64,000 nucleotides of DNA from Actinomadura macrotermitis (GTDB taxonomy: Bacteria; Actinomycetota; Actinomycetes; Streptosporangiales; Streptosporangiaceae), in contig NZ_WEGH01000001.1 of the NCBI RefSeq assembly GCF_009604375.1, positions 2,108,001 to 2,172,000 of the forward strand, given 5' to 3'. The position numbers were made by a program, and so were the translations under genes. Within the stretch, counting starts at the first letter, position 1; the number at the start of each line of letters is the position of its first letter. The notes beneath the pieces are model-generated. The model was not told the DNA's origin and did not search any database. It saw nothing but the letters and a program-made list of their open reading frames with translations. Shown here piece by piece: positions 1 to 7,982 of the stretch.

Positions 1-1449
1 GCCCCGGTCCCGCCGACGGTGCGAGGGCGCGCGGCGTGGTGGGAGCACGACGGGCCGCTGGCGTTGGTGTACGCCGGTGGCCCGGCGAGCGGGCGCGGTG
101 ATCTGGTACTGCCGGTGCGGCTTCCGCAAGGCGCGGGGCGGTGGCCACATCTGTTGCATGCCCTCGGCGACCCCGGCTGCCGGCACAAGGTCGACTTGGT
201 CCGCCGCCCGACCACACGCGGCTGGGTGTACGAGGCGCACCTGCTCATCCTCAAGCCCGCCTACGTCTCGCCTGCCACGGCGGCGCGGCGCGCGACCGCG
301 CCCAGGGATCGGCGGGGCGGGGTGGACGGCAACGTGTCCAACCTGGCCACCGTGTCCTTTCCCGCACCTTCGGACTCGGCACGAGCGGAGCAGCCGGACA
401 CCGCTTCTTCATCGGTGGTCTCCACCCAGCTGACGCTGTCGCCGGCCGAGCACGGTGATCTGGCGCGGGCCGCGCGCAAGGCACGTGGCCGGCAACGGGC
501 CATGGAACGCTCCCGCCGCGCGGCCAACGCCGCCCAGTACGAACTCAGCAAACGCCAGCGCAGACGCGAGAAGCGCCGCGCCGCACAAGGGCTGCCCGCT
601 CGGGCCGTACCGGTGCCCGGCGGAGCACGCCGCACCCGCGCCGATGGTGTCCCGCTGCAAGCACCGCGCCGCGACGCCCTCTCACGCAGCCATCAGCGCA
701 CCCGTGCTCGACATGCCCGTGCCGCCGACCGTGCCGCAAAGTCCAAGGCAGGACGAGCGCGGCAGGTGGCGGGGGCACTGGTGGCGGTGCACGGACCGCA
801 CCTGATCATCGAGGACTGCGACATCCGTACCTGGCAACAACGCTGGGGCAGCGCTTGCGCCCGCTTCACCCCCGGGTTGCTCATCACCGCCCTTGTGCGC
901 GAATGCACCGCTACCGGAGGGCGGCTGCTGCGCGCCTCCACCTACACCACCGCGCTGTCCCAGCACTGCCTGTGCGGCCAACGCGTATCCAAAATCCTCG
1001 CCGACCGGATCCACCGCTGTGACAATGATGAGGGATGCGGGCTGGTCGGGGACCGGGACCTGGTCGCCGCCGCCCTCGCTGCCTTCATCACCTTCGGCGA
1101 TCCTGATGATCTGCGCACTGCGCGGGTCGACTACACCGCTTCCCGGCACGCGATCGGCGTGCACGGGCTTTCCAGCGGGCCGCAAGGGGCCCTGACCGCG
1201 TCAACCGTCAACCTGGACACCCCAGCACGACCGGGGCGTCCAGGAACGCCAGCCACCCCCACCCGCCCGCCTCGGCGACGCAGGTGGAAGAACAACCCGG
1301 TGGCTTCTGCGCGGCGAACCCGGCAACGCGCTGTGCCGACCCCGGATGAGACCCACCCCGCCACTCGGTGGGATGGCCACGCCGGACAGACACAACCGCA
1401 CACCCGGCTGCCCGGAGGATCCACCAAAGATCCACCGGGTAGAACTTAG
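1..1449 (+). CDS. TnpB-type RuvC nuclease (IS200/IS605 or IS607 family), cut by the window edge
   Basis: The frame is open to base 1, so the N-terminal part lies outside the window; the first in-window start is GTG at 19. Numbering from that GTG, the RuvC triad typical of TnpB is visible: D103 in GVDGN, E265 in LIIEDCDI, and D347 in GDRDLVAA. Between the last two is a four-cysteine zinc ribbon (HCLCG, then CDNDEGC). Lysine/arginine-rich helices lie at about residues 150-250. TnpB proteins are RNA-guided DNA endonucleases carried by transposons. The last 100 or so residues are low-complexity Pro/Arg/Thr sequence, as expected where the reading frame runs through the guide-RNA scaffold. No TnpA is visible. 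Codon use is less G/C-biased than the neighbours. An 8-bp direct repeat (GATCCACC) occurs at 1418-1425 and 1429-1436. The element may be mobile or domesticated. Confidence 0.85.
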   Translation, partial: APVPPTVRGRAAWWEHDGPLALVYAGGPASGRGDLVLPVRLPQGAGRWPHLLHALGDPGCRHKVDLVRRPTTRGWVYEAHLLILKPAYVSPATAARRATAPRDRRGGVDGNVSNLATVSFPAPSDSARAEQPDTASSSVVSTQLTLSPAEHGDLARAARKARGRQRAMERSRRAANAAQYELSKRQRRREKRRAAQGLPARAVPVPGGARRTRADGVPLQAPRRDALSRSHQRTRARHARAADRAAKSKAGRARQVAGALVAVHGPHLIIEDCDIRTWQQRWGSACARFTPGLLITALVRECTATGGRLLRASTYTTALSQHCLCGQRVSKILADRIHRCDNDEGCGLVGDRDLVAAALAAFITFGDPDDLRTARVDYTASRHAIGVHGLSSGPQGALTASTVNLDTPARPGRPGTPATPTRPPRRRRWKNNPVASARRTRQRAVPTPDETHPATRWDGHAGQTQPHTRLPGGSTKDPPGRT

Positions 1450-1458
1450 GGTGGGCGC

Positions 1459-2673
1459 ATGGCAATGGATACCTCGGCCGAGTCGCCCGTCCCGGTGCGG
1501 ACCGTGCTGCAGGCGGTCGGCGGATGGATCGGGCGGCTCGGGCGGATCTGGGTCGAGGGGCAGATCACCGAGCTGAACGCGCGCGGCGGCACTGTCTACC
1601 TGACGCTGCGGGATCCGGTGGCGAACATGTCGGTGCGGGTCGCCGGGCCGCGCGGGGTGTTCGAGGCAGCCGGGCCGGCGGTGACCGACGGGGCGCGCGT
1701 CGTCGTCCACGCCAAGCCCGACTTCTGGGTCAACCGCGGCTCGTTCTCGCTCAGCGCGATCGAGGTGAAGCCCGTCGGCGTCGGCGAGCTGCTGGCCCGG
1801 CTGGAGCGGCTGCGGCAGGTCCTGGCGGCCGAGGGGCTGTTCCGGCCCGAGCGCAAGAAGCCGCTGCCGTTCCTGCCCGGGAAGATCGGGCTGATCTGCG
1901 GCCGGCAGTCCGACGCCGAGCACGACGTGCTGGAGAACGCCCGGCGGCGGTGGCCCGCGGTGGAGTTCCGGGTGGAGAACACCGCGGTGCAGGGCAACCG
2001 CGCCGTGGGCGAGGTCCTGGAGGCGCTGCGCGAGCTGGACGCCGACCCCGAGATCGAGGTCATCGTCATCGCCCGCGGCGGCGGCTCGATGGAGGACCTG
2101 CTCGCCTTCTCCGACGAGGCGCTGGTGCGGGCGGTGGCCGCGACGCGCACGCCGGTGGTGAGCGCGATCGGGCACGAGCAGGACAGCCCGATCATGGACC
2201 TGGTCGCCGACCTGCGCGCCTCCACGCCGACCGACGCGGCCAAGAAGGTCGTCCCCGACGTCCGCGAGCAGCTCCAGCTGGTGCGCCAGCTGCGCGACCG
2301 GGGCCGCCGCGTCGTCGCCGGCGGGCTGGAGCGCGAGAGCACGTGGCTGAAGGCGGTCCGCTCGCGGCCCGCGCTCGCCGACCCGGTGCGCGAGATCGAA
2401 CGGCAGGCCGAGCAGGTCGACGCCGCGCGCGACCGCGCCCGCCGGTCCCTGCGCAACGCCCTGGACCGCGCCGGGGACGAGCTGTCGCACACCAGGGCGC
2501 GGCTGCTGGCCCTCTCCCCCGCCGCGACCCTGAAGCGCGGCTACGCGATCGTGCAGCGCGAGGACGAGGCCGTCGTGCGCGCCGCCGCCGACGTGGCGGA
2601 CGGCGAACGGCTCCTGGTCCGCCTCGCCGACGGCCGCCTCGCGGTGACCGTCTCTGAGACGCTTGAGCCGTAG
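1459..2673 (+). CDS. xseA: Exodeoxyribonuclease VII large subunit
   Basis: Large catalytic subunit of exonuclease VII, which degrades single-stranded DNA to oligonucleotides from both ends. The 404-residue protein has the N-terminal OB-fold (about residues 10-110, with [19 protein letters not shown]) followed by the conserved core. That core contains [20 protein letters not shown] and the glycine-rich [15 protein letters not shown] block from R206, then the AIGHEQD segment. A long helical region follows and the small C-terminal beta domain closes the protein. The length is usual for actinobacterial XseA. ATG at 1459 is preceded by AGGGTGG. Its stop is 10 bp before the preferred start of xseB, so the two subunits are cotranscribed. 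A TnpB-type gene ends only 9 bp upstream, which leaves no room for a normal promoter between them. Confidence 0.96.
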   Translation: MAMDTSAESPVPVRTVLQAVGGWIGRLGRIWVEGQITELNARGGTVYLTLRDPVANMSVRVAGPRGVFEAAGPAVTDGARVVVHAKPDFWVNRGSFSLSAIEVKPVGVGELLARLERLRQVLAAEGLFRPERKKPLPFLPGKIGLICGRQSDAEHDVLENARRRWPAVEFRVENTAVQGNRAVGEVLEALRELDADPEIEVIVIARGGGSMEDLLAFSDEALVRAVAATRTPVVSAIGHEQDSPIMDLVADLRASTPTDAAKKVVPDVREQLQLVRQLRDRGRRVVAGGLERESTWLKAVRSRPALADPVREIERQAEQVDAARDRARRSLRNALDRAGDELSHTRARLLALSPAATLKRGYAIVQREDEAVVRAAADVADGERLLVRLADGRLAVTVSETLEP

Positions 2674-2683
2674 GGTGACGGGT

Positions 2684-2905
2684 GTGGCCGAGAAGAAACT
2701 GACGTACGAGCAGGCGCGCGACGAGCTGACCACCGTCGTCAAGCAGCTGGAGGCCGGCGGCCTGACGCTGGAGGAGTCGCTGAACCTGTGGGAGCGCGGC
2801 GAGAAGCTCGCCGCGACCTGCGAGGAGTGGCTGGAGGGCGCCCGCGCCCGCCTCGCCGCCGCGATGGCGGCGCCCGAAGGCGGCGAGGGCGAGACGCCCT
2901 TCTAG
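2684..2905 (+). CDS. xseB: Exodeoxyribonuclease VII small subunit
   Basis: Small subunit (73 residues) that wraps around the XseA helical arm and is needed for holoenzyme formation. It shows the family signature LTYEQARDELTTVVKQLEAGGLTLEESLNLWERGEKL, two helices separated by a Gly-rich turn (written here only as a family description of the visible segment, split: LTYEQARDEL, VVKQLEAGGL, TLEESLNLWE). I chose the GTG at 2684 because AGGGTG lies 6 nt before it. An in-frame GTG at 2675 and a TTG at 2663, the latter overlapping xseA, are alternatives. The stop overlaps the stop of the convergent DUF4245 gene by 4 nt (CTAG). Confidence 0.93.
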   Translation: MAEKKLTYEQARDELTTVVKQLEAGGLTLEESLNLWERGEKLAATCEEWLEGARARLAAAMAAPEGGEGETPF

Positions 2906-3543
2906 GAGCGGGTGGGGGCGGGCGAGGCGGGCAGCGTCGCGCCCTGCTTCGGCTGCTCCTTCAGCGACGCCGCGAGGACGGCCAGCTCGTCGTAGGACGC
3001 GGTGCCCACCACCACGATGCTGACGCCGTTCGGCAGCGTCCGCGCCAGCGAGTTGGCCTTCTTGTCCTTGCGGTAGTACGTGGCCCAGGTCTGCCCGGCG
3101 ACCTGGCGGCTGCCGATCGCCTTCTTGCTGTTGGTCATCCGCCGCAGATAGTCGGCGGGCTTCTCGTTGCTCTGCTCCAGCGCCGCGTACTGCCCCGACG
3201 GCGTGACGAACCCCAGGTGCCAGGCGACGGGCGCGCCGGACTCCTTCAGGCCGTGCAGCCGCGAGCTGGTGGGCCGCCAGGCGGGCGGCAGGCCCTCCGG
3301 CGCGACGGGCGTGTAGGGCGCCTCGTTGCGCATCGCCCACAGCTGCGTGGTGTAGTCGACGGTCGGCAGGATCTCCTTGGGCTTGCGCGGGGTGAGCAGG
3401 AACACCACGCCGACCAGCAGCAGGCACGCCCCCATCGCGATGGCGAAGCCGCCGAGACCGGTCGTCAGCCGCTTGTGCACGGCGGGGCTGACCGGGATGG
3501 GCTGCTGCGGGGCCTTGGAGGGCGTGGAGGTCGTGTCGCTCAC
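2902..3543 (-). CDS. DUF4245 membrane-anchored protein
   Basis: Conserved actinobacterial protein of unknown function, matching the gene family found beside glpX in mycobacteria (Rv1100-type). The 213-residue product has a short Pro/Thr-rich cytoplasmic tail, one transmembrane helix (AIAMGACLLLVGVVFLL, about residues 38-55) and an extracytoplasmic alpha/beta domain with WRPTSSRLHG, GFVTPSGQYAALEQS and TWATYYRKDKKANSLART. I chose the GTG at 3543, preceded by GGTGGG; the open frame extends further upstream but into the tetR end. It lies 20 nt downstream of tetR on the same strand, so the two are probably cotranscribed. Confidence 0.82.
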   Translation of the reverse strand: MSDTTSTPSKAPQQPIPVSPAVHKRLTTGLGGFAIAMGACLLLVGVVFLLTPRKPKEILPTVDYTTQLWAMRNEAPYTPVAPEGLPPAWRPTSSRLHGLKESGAPVAWHLGFVTPSGQYAALEQSNEKPADYLRRMTNSKKAIGSRQVAGQTWATYYRKDKKANSLARTLPNGVSIVVVGTASYDELAVLAASLKEQPKQGATLPASPAPTRS

Positions 3544-3563
3544 CCCACCAGGATCGCGCACGG

Positions 3564-4199
3564 TCAGCGCTGCTCGGTACCCGGGTTCCGGATCGTGCCG
3601 ACGATCGCCATGATCTCGGCGGCCATCCGGCGCGACGCCTGCTCGTCGTCGCTCATCGAGACCTCCGACACCGCACCCGCCATCGCGCCGGTCAGCACGA
3701 CCACCAGCGCCTCGTCGACGCCGCCGTCGGCGGTGTGGAACAGCGCCGCGTTGCGGCGCGCCCACTTGTTGAGCCGGCGGCGCATCACCCGGTCGAAGCC
3801 GGGCGGGCCGTCGCCGGAGATGAACAGCCGCGCCACGTCGCGCTCGGCCAGGCAGCCGTCGAGGTAGGCGCCCGCGCCCGCGATGAACAGCCGCATCGGG
3901 TCGGCCTCGCCGGCGTCGCGGGCGGCGTTGATCGCCTCGCGGGTGCGCTCCTGCTGGCGCCCCTGGAACTCCTCGAACAGCGTGAGGTACAGGTCGGCCT
4001 TGCCGTTGAAGTGGTGGTAGAGGCTGCCGACGCTGGCACCCGCCTTGGCCACGATGTCGGTCACCGCGGCCTGGGCGAAGCCGGCCTCACAGAACACGTC
4101 CCGTGCCGCGGCCAGCAGGGCACCGCGGGTGGCGGCACCGCGGTCCGAGGTGCGGGGCGCGGCGCCGTCCTGCGCGGGAACGTCGATGTCGCTGCTCAT
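3564..4199 (-). CDS. TetR-family transcriptional regulator
   Basis: The 211-residue protein has the TetR N-terminal DNA-binding domain, with helix-turn-helix at residues 45-64 ([20 protein letters not shown]). A helical ligand-binding domain follows, including [15 protein letters not shown]. The target and ligand are unknown. It heads a two-gene unit with the DUF4245 gene and is divergent from glpX. A small dyad lies in the shared upstream region, so autoregulation is plausible but untested. Confidence 0.9.
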   Translation of the reverse strand: MSSDIDVPAQDGAAPRTSDRGAATRGALLAAARDVFCEAGFAQAAVTDIVAKAGASVGSLYHHFNGKADLYLTLFEEFQGRQQERTREAINAARDAGEADPMRLFIAGAGAYLDGCLAERDVARLFISGDGPPGFDRVMRRRLNKWARRNAALFHTADGGVDEALVVVLTGAMAGAVSEVSMSDDEQASRRMAAEIMAIVGTIRNPGTEQR

Positions 4200-4226
4200 G
4201 GATGCTGAGATTACGCCCTCCTCCCC

Positions 4227-4243
4227 AGGGGAAACGATCCCCT
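4227..4243. promoter_or_regulatory. Possible operator between tetR and glpX
   Basis: Inverted repeat AGGGG-N7-CCCCT lies 28 bp before the tetR start codon and in the 182-bp gap to glpX. The position suits an operator for the TetR protein. GC-rich dyads of this length can occur by chance here, so confidence is low. Confidence 0.3.
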
Positions 4244-4381
4244 ACCGGTGTGGTCGCCAAAACCTGTTTCCCCGGGCAGGCCCGTGGTAGGTCCCCGAAC
4301 CTCTGGTCTGGTCCAATTTGTGGCGCGGGCCGGGCATCCGGAGAATCCCGGGTGAGCCACCGACCGAAAGGGCCGCCTCGC

Positions 4382-5416
4382 ATGTCCGACGAAACCACTG
4401 TCTCCTCCCCGCTGGTCACCGAACCGGCGGCACCGGACCGCAACCTGGCGATGGAACTGGTCCGGGTCACCGAGGCCGCGGCGATGGCCGCCGCGCGCTG
4501 GGTCGGCCGCGGCGACAAGAACGGCGCGGACGGCGCGGCCGTCAACGCCATGCGCCAGCTGATCAACACCGTGTCCATGCAGGGCGTGGTCGTCATCGGC
4601 GAGGGCGAGAAGGACAACGCGCCCATGCTCTACAACGGCGAGGAGGTCGGCGACGGCTCCGGCGCCGAGTGCGACGTGGCGGTCGACCCGGTCGACGGCA
4701 CCCGCCTCACCGCGCTCGGCATGAACAACGCCATCGCGGTGCTGGCGGTCGCGCCGCGCGGGTCGATGTACGACCCGTCGGCGGTCTTCTACATGGAGAA
4801 GCTGGTGACGGGGGCCGAGGCCGCCGACCGGGTCGACATCGAGCGCCCGATCGGCGACAACATCCGCGCGGTGGCCAAGGCCAAGGGCTCGTCCGTGGAG
4901 GACGTGACCGTGTGCATCCTGGACCGTCCCCGGCACGAGGGGATCGTCAAGGAAGTGCGCGAGGCGGGCGCCAGGATCAAGTTCATCCTGGACGGCGACG
5001 TGGCCGGCGCCATCATGGCGGCCCGCGCGGGCACCGGCGTGGACCTGCTGCTCGGCATCGGCGGCACCCCCGAGGGCATCATCGCGGCCTGCGCGATCAA
5101 GGCCCTCGGCGGCACCATCCAGGGCCGGCTGTGGCCGCAGGACGACGCCGAGCGCCAGAAGGCGATCGACGCCGGGCACGACCTCGGCCGCGTGCTCACC
5201 ACCGACGACCTGGTGACCTCCGACGACGTGTTCTTCGCCGCGACCGGCATCACCGACGGCGAGCTGGTCGACGGCGTCCGCTACGACAAGGGCACCGCGA
5301 TCACGCACTCGCTGGTCATGCGCTCGCGCAGCGGCACCATCCGCACGGTGTCCAGCGAGCACCAGCTGAACAAGCTGCGCGCCTACAGCGCGATCAACTT
5401 CGACGCCGCTGTTTAA
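4382..5416 (+). CDS. glpX: Fructose-1,6-bisphosphatase, class II
   Basis: Catalyses hydrolysis of fructose 1,6-bisphosphate to fructose 6-phosphate, the committed step of gluconeogenesis; it is the usual FBPase of actinobacteria. The 344-residue protein carries the class II metal and phosphate site: GEGEKD at 73-78 and VDPVDGTR at 101-108, followed by a [16 protein letters not shown] segment. The start MSDETTVSS at 4382 is preceded by GAAAGG. The frame is open further upstream, but that sequence is the tetR promoter region. A strong hairpin follows the stop. Near to fumarase genes as in other actinobacteria. Confidence 0.96.
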   Translation: MSDETTVSSPLVTEPAAPDRNLAMELVRVTEAAAMAAARWVGRGDKNGADGAAVNAMRQLINTVSMQGVVVIGEGEKDNAPMLYNGEEVGDGSGAECDVAVDPVDGTRLTALGMNNAIAVLAVAPRGSMYDPSAVFYMEKLVTGAEAADRVDIERPIGDNIRAVAKAKGSSVEDVTVCILDRPRHEGIVKEVREAGARIKFILDGDVAGAIMAARAGTGVDLLLGIGGTPEGIIAACAIKALGGTIQGRLWPQDDAERQKAIDAGHDLGRVLTTDDLVTSDDVFFAATGITDGELVDGVRYDKGTAITHSLVMRSRSGTIRTVSSEHQLNKLRAYSAINFDAAV

Positions 5417-5456
5417 CGGCCTCCGCACAGGCCGTCGCCTGACGGCGACCTTCAAC

Positions 5457-5510
5457 GCGCGCGGCTCTCCGCCCCCTCGCCTAGCGGCTCGGGGGCGGAG
5501 AGCCGCGCGC
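5457..5510. terminator. Bidirectional hairpin terminator after glpX
   Basis: A perfect 20-bp inverted repeat (5457-5476 with 5491-5510) around a 14-nt loop lies between the convergent glpX and DUF1707 genes. It lacks a T-tract, as is common in actinobacteria, and can serve both strands. Confidence 0.85.
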
Positions 5511-5606
5511 GGTAGTGACCGCTTCACACGCAGGTAAGCGGGCGTGCGATGCGCGCCTGCACTGGTCGAGCTCGGGCGCCGACCACGGCTGGGCCGAGGC
5601 GGTCGG

Positions 5607-6221
5607 TCAGCGGTCGCGGGTGAGGCGGCCCTTCACGCGCTGGCGGAGGGTGCGTTTCGGGGCGCGGGCCTGGACCGAGCCGAAGAGCAGGGTGCCGCAG
5701 ATCTCCACGGTGGGGCCGTCGCCGGACGGGCGGTGCCGCAGGTCGCGGGAGCTCAGCATGGTGCGGCCGGTGACGTCGACGCGGACGCCGTCGGGGACCA
5801 GCAGGCGGATCCGGCCGCCGAGCACCATCGCGTCCAGCACGATGTGGCGGCGCTGCAGGACGGCCTCGCGCAGGTCCAGTTCGACGGTGCCGAACAGGGC
5901 GAGCAGCGGCAGCTTCACCGGCACCACCCAGCGGCCCTCGCGGCGGGTGCGGCCGAACAGGACCGAGACCGGGCGGTCGTCGACCAGGATCGGCTGCGCC
6001 TCCTCGGGGCTGAGGTCGCCGGTGAGGCCGGTCAGCTCGCCGAGGGTGCGCGCGGCGTAGGCGCGGGAGGTGCGCTCGGAGTGTTCCTCCAGGGTGAGGC
6101 GGCCGTCGGCGAGGGCGTCGCCGAGGACGGTGACGACGCGTTCGCGGTCGGCGTCGGAGGCGCGCAGGTCCCGGACGTTCGTCGCCTGGTCTGCGGGGCG
6201 GGGTCGGGGCGGCGTGTCCAC
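5607..6221 (-). CDS. DUF1707 domain protein with LiaF-like C-terminal region
   Basis: Predicted soluble protein of 204 residues. The N-terminal part (about residues 15-70) is a DUF1707 domain with RASDADRERVVTVLGDALADGR and EEHSERTSRAYAARTLGEL. The C-terminal part (about 95-190) resembles the LiaF/DUF2154 beta-rich domain, with FGTVELDLREAVL and GGRIRLLVPDGVRVDV. LiaF-type domains act in envelope-stress signalling in Firmicutes; whether this protein does so is unknown. It starts at GTG 6221 behind GGGGAC and transcribes toward the glpX terminator. Confidence 0.85.
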   Translation of the reverse strand: MDTPPRPRPADQATNVRDLRASDADRERVVTVLGDALADGRLTLEEHSERTSRAYAARTLGELTGLTGDLSPEEAQPILVDDRPVSVLFGRTRREGRWVVPVKLPLLALFGTVELDLREAVLQRRHIVLDAMVLGGRIRLLVPDGVRVDVTGRTMLSSRDLRHRPSGDGPTVEICGTLLFGSVQARAPKRTLRQRVKGRLTRDR

Positions 6222-6341
6222 GTCCCCAGGTTAGACCAGCGGGCCGCCGCGCTCCCCGGCCGAGCGCGGCGGCCCGGGCCGCCGGTTGATCATCCGAGGT
6301 CAGCGGGGCGGTTCGAGCCCGTATCGTCATCTGCGGCATCA

Positions 6342-6371
6342 TTGACCGTTCAGTGTGACCGGCCTTACCCT
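6342..6371 (+). promoter_or_regulatory. Predicted sigma-A promoter of the MFS gene
   Basis: TTGACC at 6342-6347 and TACCCT at 6366-6371 are separated by 18 bp, a good housekeeping-type match. The transcript would start inside the dyad at 6374-6390. Confidence 0.5.
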
Positions 6372-6373
6372 CA

Positions 6374-6390
6374 CATGAAATTTCTTCATG
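6374..6390. promoter_or_regulatory. Operator-like dyad CATGAA-N5-TTCATG
   Basis: Perfect 6-bp inverted repeat immediately downstream of the predicted -10 and 24 bp before the MFS start codon. The place suits a repressor that blocks initiation. No regulator is encoded next to it, so its protein would act in trans. Confidence 0.5.
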
Positions 6391-6414
6391 TTAAGCCGAG
6401 AGAGGGGACGCCGC

Positions 6415-7662
6415 ATGACGGGTCACCCGGGTCAGGGCGTCACCGCGCGGGACCGGCAGGCACGCGTCGCCGCCTACGTCGCCTTCGCCGTGCAGGGCCT
6501 CTGCTTCGCCGCGCTGGTCAGCCGGCTGAACCAGATCCGCGACGCGCACCACATGTCCGACGAGCAGATCAACATGCTGGTGCTGCTGGTGCCGGTCATC
6601 GCCGGGGTGGGCAGCGCGATCGCGGCCCCGCTGATGGGCCGGTTCGGCAGCGGGCCGGTGCTGCGGGTCACCCAGCCGCTGGTCTGCCTGATGATCCTCA
6701 CCGTCGGCCTGAGCGGTTCGGCGAACCTGCCGCTGTACGCGGCGATCGTGCTGTTCGGCCTGTTCGTCGGCGGCGTGGACGCCTCGATGAACGCGCAGGC
6801 CGTCGCCGCCGAGCGCGCCTACGGCGTCAGCATCCTCACCGGCTTCCACGCGCTGTGGAGCGCGGCGGCCGGGCTCGGCGCGGTCTGGGCCTGGTTCAGC
6901 AACGAGTACATCTTCCCCGGCGACCTCACCAAGTCGCTGGCGGTCGGCTTCGCGATCCCGGCGGTGCTCGGCATCGCGGTGTCGGCGCTCAGCGGGACGC
7001 GGCTGTACCGCAAGGCCGAGGAGGTCACCGCCCCGGCGGGCGAAGCGCTGAAGGCCGCCGCCAAGCTCGTCCCGTGGCGCCCGGTGCTGATCATCGGCAT
7101 CGCGATGGCCTGCTTCTACGTCGCCGACTCGATGCTGTCCAACTTCGGCACGCTGATGTTCGACAAGGACCTGGGCAGCAAGAGCGTGGCGCCGCTCGGC
7201 CTGGCCGCCTACCAGGTGGCGATGGTCGCCAGCCGGGCCGTCGCCGACTTCGGGGTGCGCCGCTTCGGCGCCACCCCGGTGGTGCGGGCGAGCACGGTCG
7301 TCGGCGCGCTCGGCCTGCTGCTGGTCGTGGTGGCGCCGAACGCGCCGGTCGCCATCGCGGGCTTCGCGGTCGCCGGCCTCGGCCTCTGCGTGGTCGCGCC
7401 GATCTCGTTCTCGGCGGCCGGCAAGGCCGACCCGTCCGGGCTCGGCATCGCGGTCGCGCGGGTCAACATCTTCAACTACGTCGGGTTCGTGGTCGGCGCG
7501 GTGATCGTGCTGGTGGTGCAGCCGCTGTCGAGCTACCAGACGTCCTACGCGGTGCCCGCGCTGCTCGCGCTGGTGATCATCGCGCTGGCCAAGGGGTTCG
7601 AGCCGAAGCCGGCGGCCCCGGCCGAGGGCGTGCCGCCGGTCGCCGAGCGGCCGACGGTCTAG
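6415..7662 (+). CDS. MFS transporter, 12-helix type
   Basis: Integral membrane permease of 415 residues with about 12 hydrophobic helices. It begins near YVAFAVQGLCFAALVSRLNQIRDAHHMSD, given here in parts: YVAFAVQGLC and SRLNQIRDAHHMSD. That opening, together with SANLPLYAAIVLFGLFVGG and DASMNAQAVAAE, resembles the YbjJ-like branch of the major facilitator superfamily. The substrate is unknown. ATG at 6415 is chosen over an upstream in-frame start because GAGAGGGGA lies just before it. It has its own promoter and operator-like dyad and ends at a bidirectional terminator. Confidence 0.88.
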   Translation: MTGHPGQGVTARDRQARVAAYVAFAVQGLCFAALVSRLNQIRDAHHMSDEQINMLVLLVPVIAGVGSAIAAPLMGRFGSGPVLRVTQPLVCLMILTVGLSGSANLPLYAAIVLFGLFVGGVDASMNAQAVAAERAYGVSILTGFHALWSAAAGLGAVWAWFSNEYIFPGDLTKSLAVGFAIPAVLGIAVSALSGTRLYRKAEEVTAPAGEALKAAAKLVPWRPVLIIGIAMACFYVADSMLSNFGTLMFDKDLGSKSVAPLGLAAYQVAMVASRAVADFGVRRFGATPVVRASTVVGALGLLLVVVAPNAPVAIAGFAVAGLGLCVVAPISFSAAGKADPSGLGIAVARVNIFNYVGFVVGAVIVLVVQPLSSYQTSYAVPALLALVIIALAKGFEPKPAAPAEGVPPVAERPTV

Positions 7663-7678
7663 TCCTGCGGGCATGCGA

Positions 7679-7708
7679 GAGCCGCCGGGTGCGCGCACCC
7701 GGCGGCTC
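7679..7708. terminator. Bidirectional hairpin terminator
   Basis: A 30-bp perfect palindrome lies between the convergent MFS gene (ends 7662) and the small gene ending at 7717. Its center is 7693/7694 and its arms are GAGCCGCCGGGTGCG and the complement. Confidence 0.8.
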
Positions 7709-7716
7709 GTGCGTGT

Positions 7717-7950
7717 TCAGACGTTCTCCTCCAGGGCGGTGACGGCCTGCTCGCCCGCCCTGGACGCCTCCTCCGGCGACATGTCCTCCATCGCCTGCGT
7801 GAGCGCCAGCAGCGCGGCGTCGGCCGCCGTGCGCAGGGTCACCGCGTGCTCCTGGGCACGCGCCAGGTCACCGAGTCCCACGCAGTCGAAGGACACCTGA
7901 GCATCGTGCGCCGCCATCTTCAGCTGCCGGGCGGCCTCGTCCAGACTCAT
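7717..7950 (-). CDS. Small conserved hypothetical protein
   Basis: The 77-residue acidic, helical protein begins MSLDEAARQLKMAAHDAQ and contains ALLALTQAMEDMSPEEASRAGEQ. It has no signal peptide or transmembrane segment. ATG at 7950 is preceded by GGGAGGGG at suitable spacing; an upstream ATG at 7968 is less likely. It lies 32 bp downstream of the MocR-type regulator on the same strand. I do not recognise a family. Confidence 0.65.
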   Translation of the reverse strand: MSLDEAARQLKMAAHDAQVSFDCVGLGDLARAQEHAVTLRTAADAALLALTQAMEDMSPEEASRAGEQAVTALEENV

Positions 7951-7982
7951 CCGTAACCCCTCCCTCATCTGCGATCGCTCCC

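Noticed and set aside
1524..2657. Long plus-strand frame inside xseA
   Set aside because: Arg/Gly/Ala-rich shadow of the real gene; no family motif, and xseA in the other frame is unmistakable.
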